From: an uncultured Ruminococcus sp.
GTDB taxonomy: Bacteria > Bacillota > Clostridia > Oscillospirales > Acutalibacteraceae
Assembly (NCBI GenBank): GCA_902768825.1
Contig: CACXMR010000006.1
Location: 1-64,000, forward strand
Direction: 5' to 3'
Length of the DNA: 64,000 nt
Positions within the stretch are counted from its first letter, which is position 1, and each line of letters starts with the position of its first letter. Below are positions 17,765-26,692 of the stretch, piece after piece. A program made the position numbers and the translations under genes. The notes beneath the pieces were generated by a model. The model was not told the origin of the DNA. It saw only the letters and a list, made by a program, of their open reading frames with translations, and searched no databases.

Positions 17765-19282
17765 ATGATTGAAAATCGTTTTATCTCATCTCTGAAAAGC
17801 CGCAGCGGTTCCGAAAACAACAGGCTCGGATCAGGCTGCATTGTATTTCTTTTTATACTGGCACTGATTTCCATTACAATATGTTCAAAATCCTCACCCC
17901 TCTATCCCCTTAACAACTGGGATGACGCAAACTGCTTCTATACCGTCGGAAGGGCTACTCTCAACGGTCAGGTCATGTATCGTGATATTTTTGAGCAGAA
18001 GGGTCCCTGGCTGTATTTCATCTATATGCTGGCAAGTCTTATTTCGGGCAGCTCCTTCTTTGGCGCCTACATTATTGAGGTGCTGTCCTTTTTTGCTTTT
18101 CTGGTCCTTTGCGCAAGGATAATACTCCTTTTCTGCGACAGAAAAGCCGTGCTGCTGATGCCGCTGCTTGCTACAACAGTTTGCACGGCACCTGCCTTTG
18201 AGCAGGGAGGCTCTGCTGAGGAGCTTTGTCTGCCGATGATCGCCTACGGCTTTTATGTGGGGCTGAAATCCATTGTAGACGAAAAGCCTGTTACAAAGCG
18301 GGAATGGCTGCTTGTAGGCATCACCTCAGGAGCAGTGCTCTGGATCAAATTTTCACTGCTGGGGTTTTATCTTGGGTGCGGAGCGTTTCTTGTATTCTAC
18401 TACATAAAGAAAAAATGGCACCGTGAGCTTATTACCTTCCTGCTGATGCTGCTCTTGGGTGAAGCGATAATATCACTGCCGGTATTTGCCTATTTCCTTA
18501 TCAACGGCGCTATGAGAGATCTTTTTGATGTTTATTTCTACTGCAACATTTTTGTTTACTCCGTAAGGACCGTGGATAACAGGTTCCTTGCCGTCATTCT
18601 TAATCTCTTTGAAGGAACAAAGAGCTTCCTTTACAGCTTTGGATTCGGCTGTGCTCTTATGATCTGCGGAGGCATCTGTCTGTTTTTCAGGTCAAAAAGA
18701 CTGTTCGGATTCCTGCTGTGCACGTCCATCAGCACTTTTCTCCTGATATATGTAGGAGGAAGAAGATATATCTACTACTCGCTTATACTTTCGGTGTTTG
18801 CTTCCCTTGGAATTGTATTTATTTACAAGCTCCTGCAGCTCATTCCAGAAAAGAAGCCCAATAGCCCCGGAATAAACACTGCCTTTGGGTGCTGTATGCT
18901 GGGCTATACGCTGATGACCTCACTGATATGGAGCCCCAACACCTACATGATGTCCTACAGCAAAGAGGATATGCCTCAGTATAAATTTGCAGAGGTAATA
19001 TCCCAGACAGAAAATGCCACTATCCTCAATTTCAGGTTTCTGGACGGCGGGTTTTACACCGCAAGCGGAATACTCCCCAGCTGCAGGTTCTTCTGCGGAC
19101 TGAATATTCCCTACGCCACCAGCGAGCAGGACCGTTATGTTCGTGACGGCGATGTTGACTATCTGATCACAAGGGACAAGCCCATATACTATGACAACTA
19201 TGAGCTGATCCTGTCAGAGAGCTTTGAGGCTCACAAAAACGAATTCACCGAATACTATCTGTACAAAAAAACAGATTCCTGA
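17765..19282 (+). CDS. polytopic membrane glycosyltransferase-like protein (GT39/ArnT-type fold)
   Basis: 505 aa with about 10-12 predicted membrane segments. After the first membrane helix comes NNWDDANCFYTVGRAT and FEQKGPWLYF, matching the acidic first-loop motif and following KGP(W) element of dolichyl/undecaprenyl-phosphate-mannose type glycosyltransferases (GT39/PMT_2 clan). Such enzymes transfer a sugar from a polyprenyl phosphate to a protein or glycolipid outside the membrane. A short soluble C-terminal region (about residues 415-505) carries YLITRDKPIYYDNYEL. No cognate glycan operon surrounds it, so acceptor and donor are unknown. Confidence 0.75.
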   Translation: MIENRFISSLKSRSGSENNRLGSGCIVFLFILALISITICSKSSPLYPLNNWDDANCFYTVGRATLNGQVMYRDIFEQKGPWLYFIYMLASLISGSSFFGAYIIEVLSFFAFLVLCARIILLFCDRKAVLLMPLLATTVCTAPAFEQGGSAEELCLPMIAYGFYVGLKSIVDEKPVTKREWLLVGITSGAVLWIKFSLLGFYLGCGAFLVFYYIKKKWHRELITFLLMLLLGEAIISLPVFAYFLINGAMRDLFDVYFYCNIFVYSVRTVDNRFLAVILNLFEGTKSFLYSFGFGCALMICGGICLFFRSKRLFGFLLCTSISTFLLIYVGGRRYIYYSLILSVFASLGIVFIYKLLQLIPEKKPNSPGINTAFGCCMLGYTLMTSLIWSPNTYMMSYSKEDMPQYKFAEVISQTENATILNFRFLDGGFYTASGILPSCRFFCGLNIPYATSEQDRYVRDGDVDYLITRDKPIYYDNYELILSESFEAHKNEFTEYYLYKKTDS

Positions 19283-19296
19283 CAACAGAAACGGAG

Positions 19297-19413
19297 ATGA
19301 CCAGCTTGTTCAAAAGAAGAAAAAAGATCATTCAGATCGTAAGCATTATCCTCTGCATAATGATGGTACTGGGAGTATTTTCGATACTTCTTTACTCCTT
19401 CGGAGGCTTCTGA
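19297..19413 (+). CDS. small single-pass membrane protein
   Basis: 38 codons from ATG at 19297, or 35 from TTG at 19306, which has better spacing (9 nt) to GGAG at 19293-19296. The product has a very basic N-terminus (FKRRKKIIQ), one hydrophobic helix of about 20 residues and the end YSFGGF. It resembles tiny Firmicutes membrane proteins of the DUF4044 kind, but this is from composition alone. It lies 14 bp after the GT39-like gene and before two tandem terminators, so it is likely co-transcribed. Confidence 0.55.
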   Translation: MTSLFKRRKKIIQIVSIILCIMMVLGVFSILLYSFGGF

Positions 19414-19431
19414 CAAACTGCACAGCATGAC

Positions 19432-19470
19432 AAAAGGCACAGCGACCAGACAGGTTACTGTGCCTTTTCT
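19432..19470 (+). terminator. terminator of the GT39-like operon
   Basis: AAAAGGCACAG / CTGTGCCTTTT stem followed by CTT, directly downstream of the small membrane protein gene. Confidence 0.75.
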
Positions 19471-19471
19471 T

Positions 19472-19500
19472 GCCTGATTCCTGCCGGAATCAGGCTTTTA
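19472..19500 (+). terminator. second tandem terminator, CCTGATTCC family
   Basis: Perfect 10-bp stem GCCTGATTCC / GGAATCAGGC (19472-19495) with a 4-nt loop TGCC and a following TTTTA. It backs up the terminator at 19432 and shares its stem with the hairpins at 13225, 26362 and 28950. Confidence 0.7.
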
Positions 19501-19536
19501 TATTATATATTCGTGAGCTTAGCTCCCAAAACCCCT

Positions 19537-19592
19537 GACCAAGGGCTCTGCCCTTGGATCATGCAAGCTTTTGAAAAAGCTTGAGCAAAACT
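19537..19592. repeat. dispersed two-hairpin element, copy 1
   Basis: Two hairpins in series: CCAAGGGC-tct-GCCCTTGG (19539-19557) and CAAGCTTTT-ga-AAAAGCTTG (19564-19583), followed by AGCAAAACTT. The same arrangement, with compensatory stem changes, occurs at 34757-34832. Both copies lie 3' of a transcription unit in the same orientation relative to it. The rest of 19501-19766 shows no gene. Confidence 0.7.
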
Positions 19593-19747
19593 TGCGGCAA
19601 GCTGCCCCTCCCCGTTTCGCGTTGTTAGTCTTTCGGGTATGCCGCTTCTGTTTCCACGAATCGGTAATTGACTACGAGCCGCAATGGTACAGTCACCGGT
19701 CGGTTTTTCCAGCAATGCGAACACGGGTGCGCAGGCTCTGCGCCGCA

Positions 19748-19769
19748 AAAGTCCCCCTGACCGGGGTCA
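19748..19769 (-). terminator. possible terminator overlapping the ricT stop
   Basis: On the minus strand the ricT stop codon runs into CCCC-ggtca-GGGG followed by GACTTTTG. The stem is short, so this is a weak candidate for the end of the holB-ricT transcript. Confidence 0.35.
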
Positions 19770-20636
19770 GTTCTTTTCAAGCTTTTTCAGCTTTTCCATC
19801 TCGGCACGGTCAACCTTTATCTGGCCGTCCTTTATCAGGGTGACATCTGAGACATTGTAGGTGTGGGGCGCTGCATCGGGAGATTTATTGAGCGAAACAC
19901 TGAGCTTTCCTGTGATGAGGTTCACATCCACCACATTGCCCTTGCCGTCAGGTGTATTTACAAATGCGCCTATCTTAGGTGTTCTCTTCAGAAGGTCAGT
20001 ATATGCCTCCTGCTCATATTTCAGACAGCACATGAGCCTTCCGCAGGTGCCGGAAATTTTTACAGGATTGAGGGACATGCCCTGCTCCTTTGCCATCTTT
20101 ATGGAAACGGGCTGGAAATCTCCTAAAAAGGTCTTGCAGCAAAAAGGCCTGCCGCAGATACCCAGACCTCCCAGCATCTTGGCTTCGTCCCTGACGCCGA
20201 TCTGACGCAGCTCTATCCTTGTCCTGAACACATAAGCCAGATCCTTGACAAGCTCACGGAAATCCACTCTCCCGTCAGCCGTAAAGTAAAACAGTATCTT
20301 GTTATTGTCAAATGTATACTCTACGTTTATAAGCTTCATTTTGAGCTTGTGCTCGCTTATCTTCTGCAGGCATATCTCAAAGGCTTTCTTTTCCTTTTCT
20401 TTGTTCTCCTCTACTCGCACGATATCCTCAGGGGTAGCCTTGCGAATCATTTTTTTAAGAGGGTTGACGATCTCTTCATCAGGAATCAGCCTGTTTGCCA
20501 TGGCAACCTCGCCGCACTCCACTCCTCTGCTTGTTTCGACGATCACATGATCTCCCTTATTCAATTCCTCTCCGTCTGGGTCAAAGTAGTATATCTTTCC
20601 GACGTCTCTGAACCTTACTCCAATAACAAATGCCAT
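19767..20636 (-). CDS. ricT: PSP1-domain protein RicT (YaaT)
   Basis: 289 aa. In Bacillus the homologue is part of the RicAFT (YmcA-YlbF-YaaT) complex, which carries [4Fe-4S] clusters and acts on RNase Y-dependent mRNA maturation and on phosphorelay signalling. The conserved cysteine groups are present: GICGRPFCCKTF and GTCGRLMCCLKYE. The N-terminal ~50 residues (VGVRF-type strand, YYFDPDG) and the PSP1 core (about 60-150) match. It lies 13 bp after holB, the order seen in many Firmicutes (tmk-holB-ricT). ATG at 20636 is backed by GGAGG. Confidence 0.93.
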   Translation of the reverse strand: MAFVIGVRFRDVGKIYYFDPDGEELNKGDHVIVETSRGVECGEVAMANRLIPDEEIVNPLKKMIRKATPEDIVRVEENKEKEKKAFEICLQKISEHKLKMKLINVEYTFDNNKILFYFTADGRVDFRELVKDLAYVFRTRIELRQIGVRDEAKMLGGLGICGRPFCCKTFLGDFQPVSIKMAKEQGMSLNPVKISGTCGRLMCCLKYEQEAYTDLLKRTPKIGAFVNTPDGKGNVVDVNLITGKLSVSLNKSPDAAPHTYNVSDVTLIKDGQIKVDRAEMEKLKKLEKN

Positions 20637-20649
20637 ATTATCCTCCGTA

Positions 20650-21612
20650 TCACTCAGTTCTCAGCACGGCGCACAGCCAGGTGCTGTAGAAATTCAGGTT
20701 AACATTAATATTCAGCACATTCCTTGCACGGAGTATGCTGTTTTGAAGCTTCATCAGCCGCTTCCTTGTAAAAGCCTTTGCTATATCCTTTGCCGTGCTG
20801 CTTGCATCCGTGGCTCCCAGAGAAGCCCTTACACATTCCGCACACAGGCTGCTTAGCCTGTCAAGCACTCCAATGGCAAAGGTCCTGTTTTTTGCAATAC
20901 CGTTTGTCAGAAGCATCAGCGGGTATTCCGTGGTCAGCGGAACAGCCCTGAGTATCTCCTCGGCGGTTTTTCTCTCTTCTTCTCCTCCGCTGGCTATCAG
21001 CTCCAGTGACACTCCGATATTGCCTCCTGCTTCAAGAGCCGCCTGCTCTGCTGCTTCGGCGGGTGTATCGGGGCTGAGCCTTTTAAGCACCTCAACCGCC
21101 TCCTCCACGGAAGGCGGATAAAGGGTCATTATCCTGGATCTCGACCTCACCGTCTGCAAAAGGTTAGCCGCTGACAATGCGGTCATTATAAACATCACAT
21201 TCTGGGGCGGCTCCTCCAGCACCTTTAAAAAGGCGTTCTGGGCAGCCGGCAGCATCCTTTCGCAGTTGAGAAGAATGTAGACCTTGTTGGGAGCCTCGTT
21301 GGGCTTGATGTAAGCGTCCGTCCTGATACGTCTCACAGCCTCAATATTCAGCTCTCCTGAATTGTTGCCGTCAGCTGTGACTATGTCAGGATGGATGTTG
21401 CCTTCCGCCTTTATGCAGCCCGGACAAACTCCGCAGGGTCTTGCTCCCTGTGAGGTGCAGACACCGTATTTTGCGATAATGCCTGCAAGACTGCGCTTGC
21501 CGCTGCCCTTCTCCCCTTCAATTATGATAGCGTGGGGCAGGCTCCTGTTTTGCATGGACAGGGCTATTTCGTTTTTAAGCTCCTCATTGGCTGCAAGCTC
21601 ACTCAAAAGCAT
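20650..21612 (-). CDS. holB: DNA polymerase III subunit delta'
   Basis: 320 aa. Clamp-loader subunit with the AAA+ fold: Walker A-like GEKGSGKRSL, a four-cysteine zinc module (CTSQGARPC, CGVCPGC), Walker B/LLNCERM region, the conserved LKVLEEPP and the sensor region TVRSRSRIMTLYP. The C-terminal helical domain is of normal length. It acts with the tau/gamma and delta subunits to load the beta clamp. Start ATG at 21612 follows GGATGGAGAG. Upstream CorC/HlyC-like and downstream ricT are on the same strand. Confidence 0.93.
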   Translation of the reverse strand: MLLSELAANEELKNEIALSMQNRSLPHAIIIEGEKGSGKRSLAGIIAKYGVCTSQGARPCGVCPGCIKAEGNIHPDIVTADGNNSGELNIEAVRRIRTDAYIKPNEAPNKVYILLNCERMLPAAQNAFLKVLEEPPQNVMFIMTALSAANLLQTVRSRSRIMTLYPPSVEEAVEVLKRLSPDTPAEAAEQAALEAGGNIGVSLELIASGGEEERKTAEEILRAVPLTTEYPLMLLTNGIAKNRTFAIGVLDRLSSLCAECVRASLGATDASSTAKDIAKAFTRKRLMKLQNSILRARNVLNINVNLNFYSTWLCAVLRTE

Positions 21613-21656
21613 TTTATTCTCTCCATCCTCCGCCTGCTGCGGTAAAGATCCCTGCT

Positions 21657-22931
21657 TTATTCGTCATCCTTCTCTTCCTTTGGCATGCGAACCACAGTGA
21701 TAGTATTGATGCGGTTGTCCTCAACGTCGTCCACTGTGAATTCAAGGTTATCATAGCGGAAGCTGCTTCCCTTCTTGGGTATGTCTCCAAGCTGCTCGGT
21801 GACCCAGCCTCCCACAGACTTGCTGTCAGTAGTCAGGCTCTTTACATCCATATCCAGAAGCTCCAGCATCTCATTGATGTGCAGGTCGCCGCTTATCTCG
21901 AATTTGTTGTCGGCCAGCTTGTTTATCTTCTTCTGCTCCTCCTCGTCCTCATCCCAGATATCGCCCACCAGCTGCTCCAGCAGGTCCTCCATAGTAACGA
22001 TGCCAAGAGTGCCGCCGTAATCGTCAGTGACCACCGCAATGTGCAGGCGCTTGTATTTGAAATCCGCAAGTATGGAAGGAAGGGTCTTTGAACGATAGAT
22101 GAAAAACGCAGGCTGTATCAGCTTATCAAGATCAGGCTTTTCGCTGCTGAGCAAAGCCTCAAGATAATCTCTCGTGTGAAGAATGCCGAAGATATTGTCA
22201 ATGCTGTCACGGTAAACAGGTATCCTTGAGTATCTCTCCCTGAGAACGATCTCCTTGATCTTTTCGGGGGGATCATCGATATCTATTGCCGTCATGTCAA
22301 CTCTCGGTGTCAGTATGTCGGCGGCGGTCTTTTCGTCAAACTCAAGAGCCGACTGCACAAGCTCGCTTTCCTGCTCCTCCAGCACTCCCTCGTCCTCGAT
22401 GCTCTCCACTATGTATTTCAGCTCATCCTCCGTAACTGTGGGTTCCCTTTCGGCATCCCCCTTTGAGGTGATCTTCTTTGCAAGGGAGCTGAATTTAAGA
22501 AGAAGAAAGGTCACGGGAGTAAGGAAGACCATCAGTATATACAGCGGAGTCGCAAATGCCATTGCCATTTTTTCGCTGTTTGCCTTGGCCAGGTTTTTAG
22601 GCAGCACCTCTCCGAAAATAAGAATTATTACGGTAAGCACTGCGGTGCTGAGGATCGTGCCGTTTGCCTCGCCAAAAAATGACACGAACAAGATCGTTGC
22701 CAAGGCAGAAGCCGCGATATTCACTATATTATTGCCTACAAGAATGGTAGACAGCGCTTTGTCATAGCTTTCGGAAATGCGGTAAGCCTTTTTTGCCTTT
22801 TTGTTGCCGTTATCAGCATAGCTTTTCAGTCTGACCTGATTTACGGATGAATAAGCCGTCTCTGTTGACGAAAAAAATGCCGACAGCATTACAAGAAGTA
22901 GGATTATTCCTGAAAGCAACCAGGGATCCAA
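21657..22931 (-). CDS. CNNM/HlyC-CorC family membrane protein
   Basis: 424 aa. N-terminal DUF21/CNNM domain with about four membrane segments (residues ~1-150), then a CBS-domain pair (about 205-330; TPRVDMTAIDIDD and VVTDDYGGTLGIVTMEDLLEQLVGDIWDE), then a C-terminal CorC_HlyC (FAD/transporter-associated) domain. Relatives are implicated in Mg2+/Co2+ efflux or homeostasis; the old name hemolysin is not a functional statement. The start is TTG at 22931 behind GGAG with 9-nt spacing. Confidence 0.9.
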   Translation of the reverse strand: MDPWLLSGIILLLVMLSAFFSSTETAYSSVNQVRLKSYADNGNKKAKKAYRISESYDKALSTILVGNNIVNIAASALATILFVSFFGEANGTILSTAVLTVIILIFGEVLPKNLAKANSEKMAMAFATPLYILMVFLTPVTFLLLKFSSLAKKITSKGDAEREPTVTEDELKYIVESIEDEGVLEEQESELVQSALEFDEKTAADILTPRVDMTAIDIDDPPEKIKEIVLRERYSRIPVYRDSIDNIFGILHTRDYLEALLSSEKPDLDKLIQPAFFIYRSKTLPSILADFKYKRLHIAVVTDDYGGTLGIVTMEDLLEQLVGDIWDEDEEEQKKINKLADNKFEISGDLHINEMLELLDMDVKSLTTDSKSVGGWVTEQLGDIPKKGSSFRYDNLEFTVDDVEDNRINTITVVRMPKEEKDDE

Positions 22932-22990
22932 AATATATCACTCCATAATTCAATATTACGATTATATATTATAGGCAAAAGGAAAAGAAA

Positions 22991-23013
22991 TATAATTCCA
23001 GATAAGAATTATA
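22991..23013. promoter_or_regulatory. inverted repeat between the CorC-like and GH13 genes
   Basis: TATAATTC / GAATTATA, perfect 8-bp arms with a 7-nt spacer, in the 254-bp divergent gap. No T-run follows, so a protein-binding site is more likely than a terminator. No regulator is assigned. Confidence 0.35.
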
Positions 23014-23115
23014 TCTATATTATTTATGTTTTCTGACAAGGAAAACCCCTGACAAATCAGGCAAAAAATCTTCACCGGTCAGGTTATGGTCATTATATCC
23101 AAAATAATATAATTA

Positions 23116-23144
23116 TTGTGCAGTTGATTTATGCCCGGTATAAT
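23116..23144 (+). promoter_or_regulatory. sigma-A promoter of the GH13-MATE pair
   Basis: TTGTGC (23116-23121), 17-bp spacer, perfect TATAAT (23139-23144), 28 bp upstream of the Shine-Dalgarno GGAGG. Confidence 0.68.
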
Positions 23145-23185
23145 GCTATACTTGTTAAAAGGAATAATCTACGGAGGTGACAGTT

Positions 23186-24937
23186 TTGATTACTACTGCA
23201 ATAAGGCACAGGAGCACGGTTGATATGTGTTATGCCGTGGACAATGATACCGCAGTCATAAGACTTCAGACAGGCAAGGATGTTGAAAAGGCTTTTATTA
23301 TATGCGCCGACCCATTCCTGCATGAGCTGACACGCAAAAAGAGCTGGTACGGACAGAAATATCCCATGGAGCTGTCCATGGAGCTGGAAGAGCATCTCAT
23401 CTGGAGCTTCAGGATAAAGCCCCCCTTCAAGCGTCTGCAGTATTACTTTGAAGTATTAAGCGGCGAAGAAAAGTATCTTGTTTATGACAACAGGGTATTA
23501 CCCGCTGACAGCACCTTCAAGGGCCACAGACAGTGCTTCAAGCTGCCCTGGCTCAATCCCTCTGACGTGATTAAGCCCCCTGAGTGGGTCAAGGACACTG
23601 TGTGGTATCAGATAATGCCGGATCGCTTCTGTCGCTATAGCACAGAGCCCGATGAAAGTCTCCAGCCCTGGGGAAAATATAAGCCCTTTACCTTTCATGT
23701 AAAGTACGGAGGGGATCTCAAGGGCATCATGCAGCGTCTGCCCTACCTGCACAGCATTGGCATTAACGGAATATACCTGACTCCGGTGTTCCTCTCCGAC
23801 ACCTTCCACAGATATAACACCTTTGACTATAAGGTGATCGACCCGCTTCTCGGCACAAACGAGGACATGAGGGCGCTTTGCGACCGTGCCCATGAGCTGG
23901 GAATAAAGATAATGCTTGACGGAGTTTTTAACCACTGCGGAACGGAGTTCTTTGCCTGGAAGGACGTCTTTGAAAAGGGCAGGGATTCCCGATACTTCAA
24001 CTGGTTCTTCATCAACGACCCTGATAATATCAGAAAGGACGACCACGACACCGCAGACGGAAGGTATTACACCTTCTCCTTCTGGTCCCGTATGCCAAAG
24101 CTCAACACAAACAATCCTGAGGTAATAAAATATTTCTGTGACATCTGCTCCTACTGGGTTAAGGAGTGGGACATTGACGGGATAAGGTTTGATGTGGGTG
24201 ACGAGATTTCCCACACCTTCTTAAAGGAGCTAAGACGCACCCTAAAGCCATTAAAGAACGATCTCTTTCTACTGGGCGAGATATGGTTTGACTCTCTCCC
24301 CTGGCTCTACGGCGATGAATACGATTCTGTAATGAACTACCCCACCTGCGGCTGCATAAACGGTCTCCACAGGGAAAGCTCCATGTCGTCACGGGATTTT
24401 ATGTATTCTCTGAATACCTGCCTTGCCATGTATCCAGAGCAGGTAACCGAGGTGCTGTTCAACTTTATCGACACCCACGATACAGTGCGCATTTTTGAGG
24501 AATGTAACGGCAACAGGCACCTTCTCCTGCAAAAGCTTGCCATGCTGCTCACGCTTCCCGGCACTCCCTGCATCTACTATGGGACAGAGATCGCACTAAA
24601 GGGAGAAAACCCGTCCGATAACCGTCACTGTATGCCATGGGATGAGATCGATTCCGGAATGCACAGGGATATTCTGGATGAGGTCACTGAGCTTATCGGC
24701 ATCCGTCACAACTATCCTCAGCTCAAAAGCTCATTTATCAAATTTATCCACCATGATGGCCACCCACGGCTCCTGAATTATCTCAGAGGCTCCCAGGGTG
24801 AACCTCATAAAATAGGTATCTGCATCAACGCAGAGGATCAGGAGATACTCTTCCCCATAAAGGGACGTGTGCTGTATGCAGACCTTTATCAAGATGACAA
24901 ACTGCTGCCCGATGGTGCAATAATCTATGAAACATAA
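23186..24937 (+). CDS. cytoplasmic GH13 alpha-glucan hydrolase (neopullulanase/cyclomaltodextrinase type)
   Basis: 583 aa from TTG at 23186, which sits 8 nt after GGAGG; an in-frame GTG at 23177 overlaps that site and is unlikely. An N-terminal beta domain (about 1-120) of the neopullulanase type precedes the (beta/alpha)8 barrel. GH13 regions are intact: region I DGVFNHCG, region II DGIRFDVGDE (nucleophile D), region III LLGEIWFD (acid/base E), region IV FIDTHDTVR. WYQIMPDRF is the usual barrel entry. No signal peptide is present, so it degrades imported maltodextrins or cyclodextrins. Its stop is overlapped 11 bp by the MATE gene. Confidence 0.92.
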   Translation: MITTAIRHRSTVDMCYAVDNDTAVIRLQTGKDVEKAFIICADPFLHELTRKKSWYGQKYPMELSMELEEHLIWSFRIKPPFKRLQYYFEVLSGEEKYLVYDNRVLPADSTFKGHRQCFKLPWLNPSDVIKPPEWVKDTVWYQIMPDRFCRYSTEPDESLQPWGKYKPFTFHVKYGGDLKGIMQRLPYLHSIGINGIYLTPVFLSDTFHRYNTFDYKVIDPLLGTNEDMRALCDRAHELGIKIMLDGVFNHCGTEFFAWKDVFEKGRDSRYFNWFFINDPDNIRKDDHDTADGRYYTFSFWSRMPKLNTNNPEVIKYFCDICSYWVKEWDIDGIRFDVGDEISHTFLKELRRTLKPLKNDLFLLGEIWFDSLPWLYGDEYDSVMNYPTCGCINGLHRESSMSSRDFMYSLNTCLAMYPEQVTEVLFNFIDTHDTVRIFEECNGNRHLLLQKLAMLLTLPGTPCIYYGTEIALKGENPSDNRHCMPWDEIDSGMHRDILDEVTELIGIRHNYPQLKSSFIKFIHHDGHPRLLNYLRGSQGEPHKIGICINAEDQEILFPIKGRVLYADLYQDDKLLPDGAIIYET

Positions 24938-26291
24938 TACAAATAAGGATGACCCCGGAGACAGACCGTTGACTCTGCCGAGACTTGTCTGGCCGATGAT
25001 AATAGAAACCATTCTGTTTATGATGCTGGGCATGGTAGACGTTTTGGTCATGAGCCGTTATGATGATCTGGCGGCGTCAAGCGTCAACACCGCAAACCAG
25101 GCTCTTTCGGTGCTGACTATAGTGTTTACGGTTATTTCGGGAGCCGGCGGCATCCTCATAACTCAATACCTCGGAGCCGGAAAAAGGCAGGACGCTTCCC
25201 GTGCTGCCGCCATATCCATTGCCCTGCAGCTCACTGCCGGAATAGCTGTCAGTCTTGTGCTGCTCTTTTTCGGTGCGCCGATTCTGATGTTTATCGGCGC
25301 AAGGGGAGATGTCCTTACTTTTAGTCAGCAATACCTCTCTGTTGTGGGGGGCTTCATGTTCTTTCAGGCTGTTTTGAGCTCCATGACCGTCATCATGCGC
25401 AGCCACGGCAATACTAAGCTTCCGATGCTGGTCACTGTGGGTATGAACCTTGTCAACACTGCGCTTGACGTGATTCTTGTGCCGGGTCTTTTCGGATTCC
25501 CAAGGATGGGCATTTACGGCGTGGCATTTGCTACTGTACTCAGCCGTGTGCTGGGCTGTGCCGTGCTGGGAATATTCCTCTTCAGAAGTATAGAAAAGCC
25601 CTCCTGCTTTAAGCTTTTGCGTCCCTTCCCTAAGAAGGACGTGGCAAAATTCTTTAAGGTCGGCATACCCTCAGCACTTGAAACATTTCTGTATAATCTC
25701 TCCCAGCTGGTCATCACATCTATAGTCCTCAATTGCCTTACAGAGAAGGAGCTGATCGCAAAGACCTACATACAGATGATAACCATTGTGTTCTATGTTT
25801 TTTCTGTATGCATCGGTCAGGCTTCTCAGATAATCATCGGTCATCTCGTGGGCGCAGACAAGACCGATGAAGCCTACCGTCAGGGCGTCCGCTCTCACAA
25901 GGCCGCTCTCCTGATAGCTATCAGCGCCTCGGCAATCGGTATTATTCTGCGTGTGCCGCTGATCTCTATCTTTACATCGGACGCTCAGGTGATTGGGATT
26001 GCTTCTGTGGTGCTTATCATCAATCTGCTGCTGGAATTCGGGCGGACGACGAATCTCGTTCTTATTGCCTGCCTGCGGGGTGCGGGAGATGTTTTCTACC
26101 CCACCATCTGTGCCATTGTTTCCAACTGGCTGATAAGCGTCCTTGGCGCCTACCTTTTGGCAGTGACCTTCGGATTTGGAATCTATGGAATGTGGATTGC
26201 CCTTGCGCTTGACGAGTGCTTCAGAGGAGTGCTCATGATCATAAGGTGGCGCAGCGGCAAGTGGAAAACCAAGAGACTCACTGCTTCATAG
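24927..26291 (+). CDS. MATE family multidrug/cation antiporter
   Basis: 454 aa with about 12 membrane segments in two halves. The N-terminal half has the typical LPRLVWPMIIETILFMMLGMVDVLVMSR and the second begins near FKVGIPSALETFLYNLSQLV. It exports cationic drugs or metabolites in exchange for Na+ or H+. The start ATG lies within the end of the GH13 gene (11-bp overlap in another frame), so the two are co-translated. Substrate cannot be read from sequence. It ends before the terminator at 26362. Confidence 0.92.
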   Translation: MKHNTNKDDPGDRPLTLPRLVWPMIIETILFMMLGMVDVLVMSRYDDLAASSVNTANQALSVLTIVFTVISGAGGILITQYLGAGKRQDASRAAAISIALQLTAGIAVSLVLLFFGAPILMFIGARGDVLTFSQQYLSVVGGFMFFQAVLSSMTVIMRSHGNTKLPMLVTVGMNLVNTALDVILVPGLFGFPRMGIYGVAFATVLSRVLGCAVLGIFLFRSIEKPSCFKLLRPFPKKDVAKFFKVGIPSALETFLYNLSQLVITSIVLNCLTEKELIAKTYIQMITIVFYVFSVCIGQASQIIIGHLVGADKTDEAYRQGVRSHKAALLIAISASAIGIILRVPLISIFTSDAQVIGIASVVLIINLLLEFGRTTNLVLIACLRGAGDVFYPTICAIVSNWLISVLGAYLLAVTFGFGIYGMWIALALDECFRGVLMIIRWRSGKWKTKRLTAS

Positions 26292-26361
26292 TCATTCATC
26301 AGGAGCGATGCTCTCACACTTGCCAATAAAAATGAATCTTTTTCTGCTAAATAAATGCCCG

Positions 26362-26393
26362 ATGCCTGATTTCTCTCGGAATCAGGCATTTTT
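26362..26393 (+). terminator. terminator of the GH13-MATE transcript, CCTGATTCC family
   Basis: ATGCCTGATTTC / GGAATCAGGCAT stem (one wobble) with TCTC loop and TTTTT, 70 bp after the MATE stop. Confidence 0.8.
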
Positions 26394-26454
26394 GCTTGAG
26401 CTTGTCAATTCTCACCTGTATGGTTCCAAAATGAACAATTATAAAGTTGCGGGT

Positions 26455-26474
26455 CAAGGGGCTCGAGCCCCTTG
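26455..26474. repeat. perfect 20-bp palindrome heading the hairpin array
   Basis: CAAGGGGCTCGAGCCCCTTG is an exact palindrome. It directly abuts the first unit of the 40-bp tandem array and has the same layout as the hairpin in each unit, so it may be a diverged outer unit. Confidence 0.85.
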
Positions 26475-26670
26475 CGAGGTCCAGGGCGAGAAGCCCTGGC
26501 CGCCGGAGGCGAAGCGAGGTCCAGGGCGAGGAGCCCTGGCCGCCTGAGGCGAAACGAGGTCCAGGGCGAGAAGCCCTGGCCGCCGGAGGCGAAGTGAGGT
26601 CCGGGGCGAGAAGCCCTGGCCGCCGGAGGCGAAGCGAGGTCCGGGGCGAGAAGCCCTGGCCGCCGGAGGC
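26475..26670. repeat. GC-rich tandem array, five 40-bp hairpin units
   Basis: Five head-to-tail copies of a 40-bp unit beginning at 26475, 26515, 26555, 26595 and 26635, the last lacking four bases. Each unit holds CCAGGGC-gaga-AGCCCTGG or its CCGGGGC variant. GC content is far above the neighbourhood. Because 40 is not a multiple of 3 the reading frame shifts at every copy, so a coding repeat is unlikely. The array lies between the converging MATE and spoVAD genes and ends 22 bp from the spoVAD stop. Confidence 0.92.
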
Positions 26671-26692
26671 TGACAATGACCGGAAAGGGAAA

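Noticed and set aside
26475..26670. CRISPR array
   Set aside because: Units are contiguous and nearly identical with no unique spacers, and no cas genes are present.
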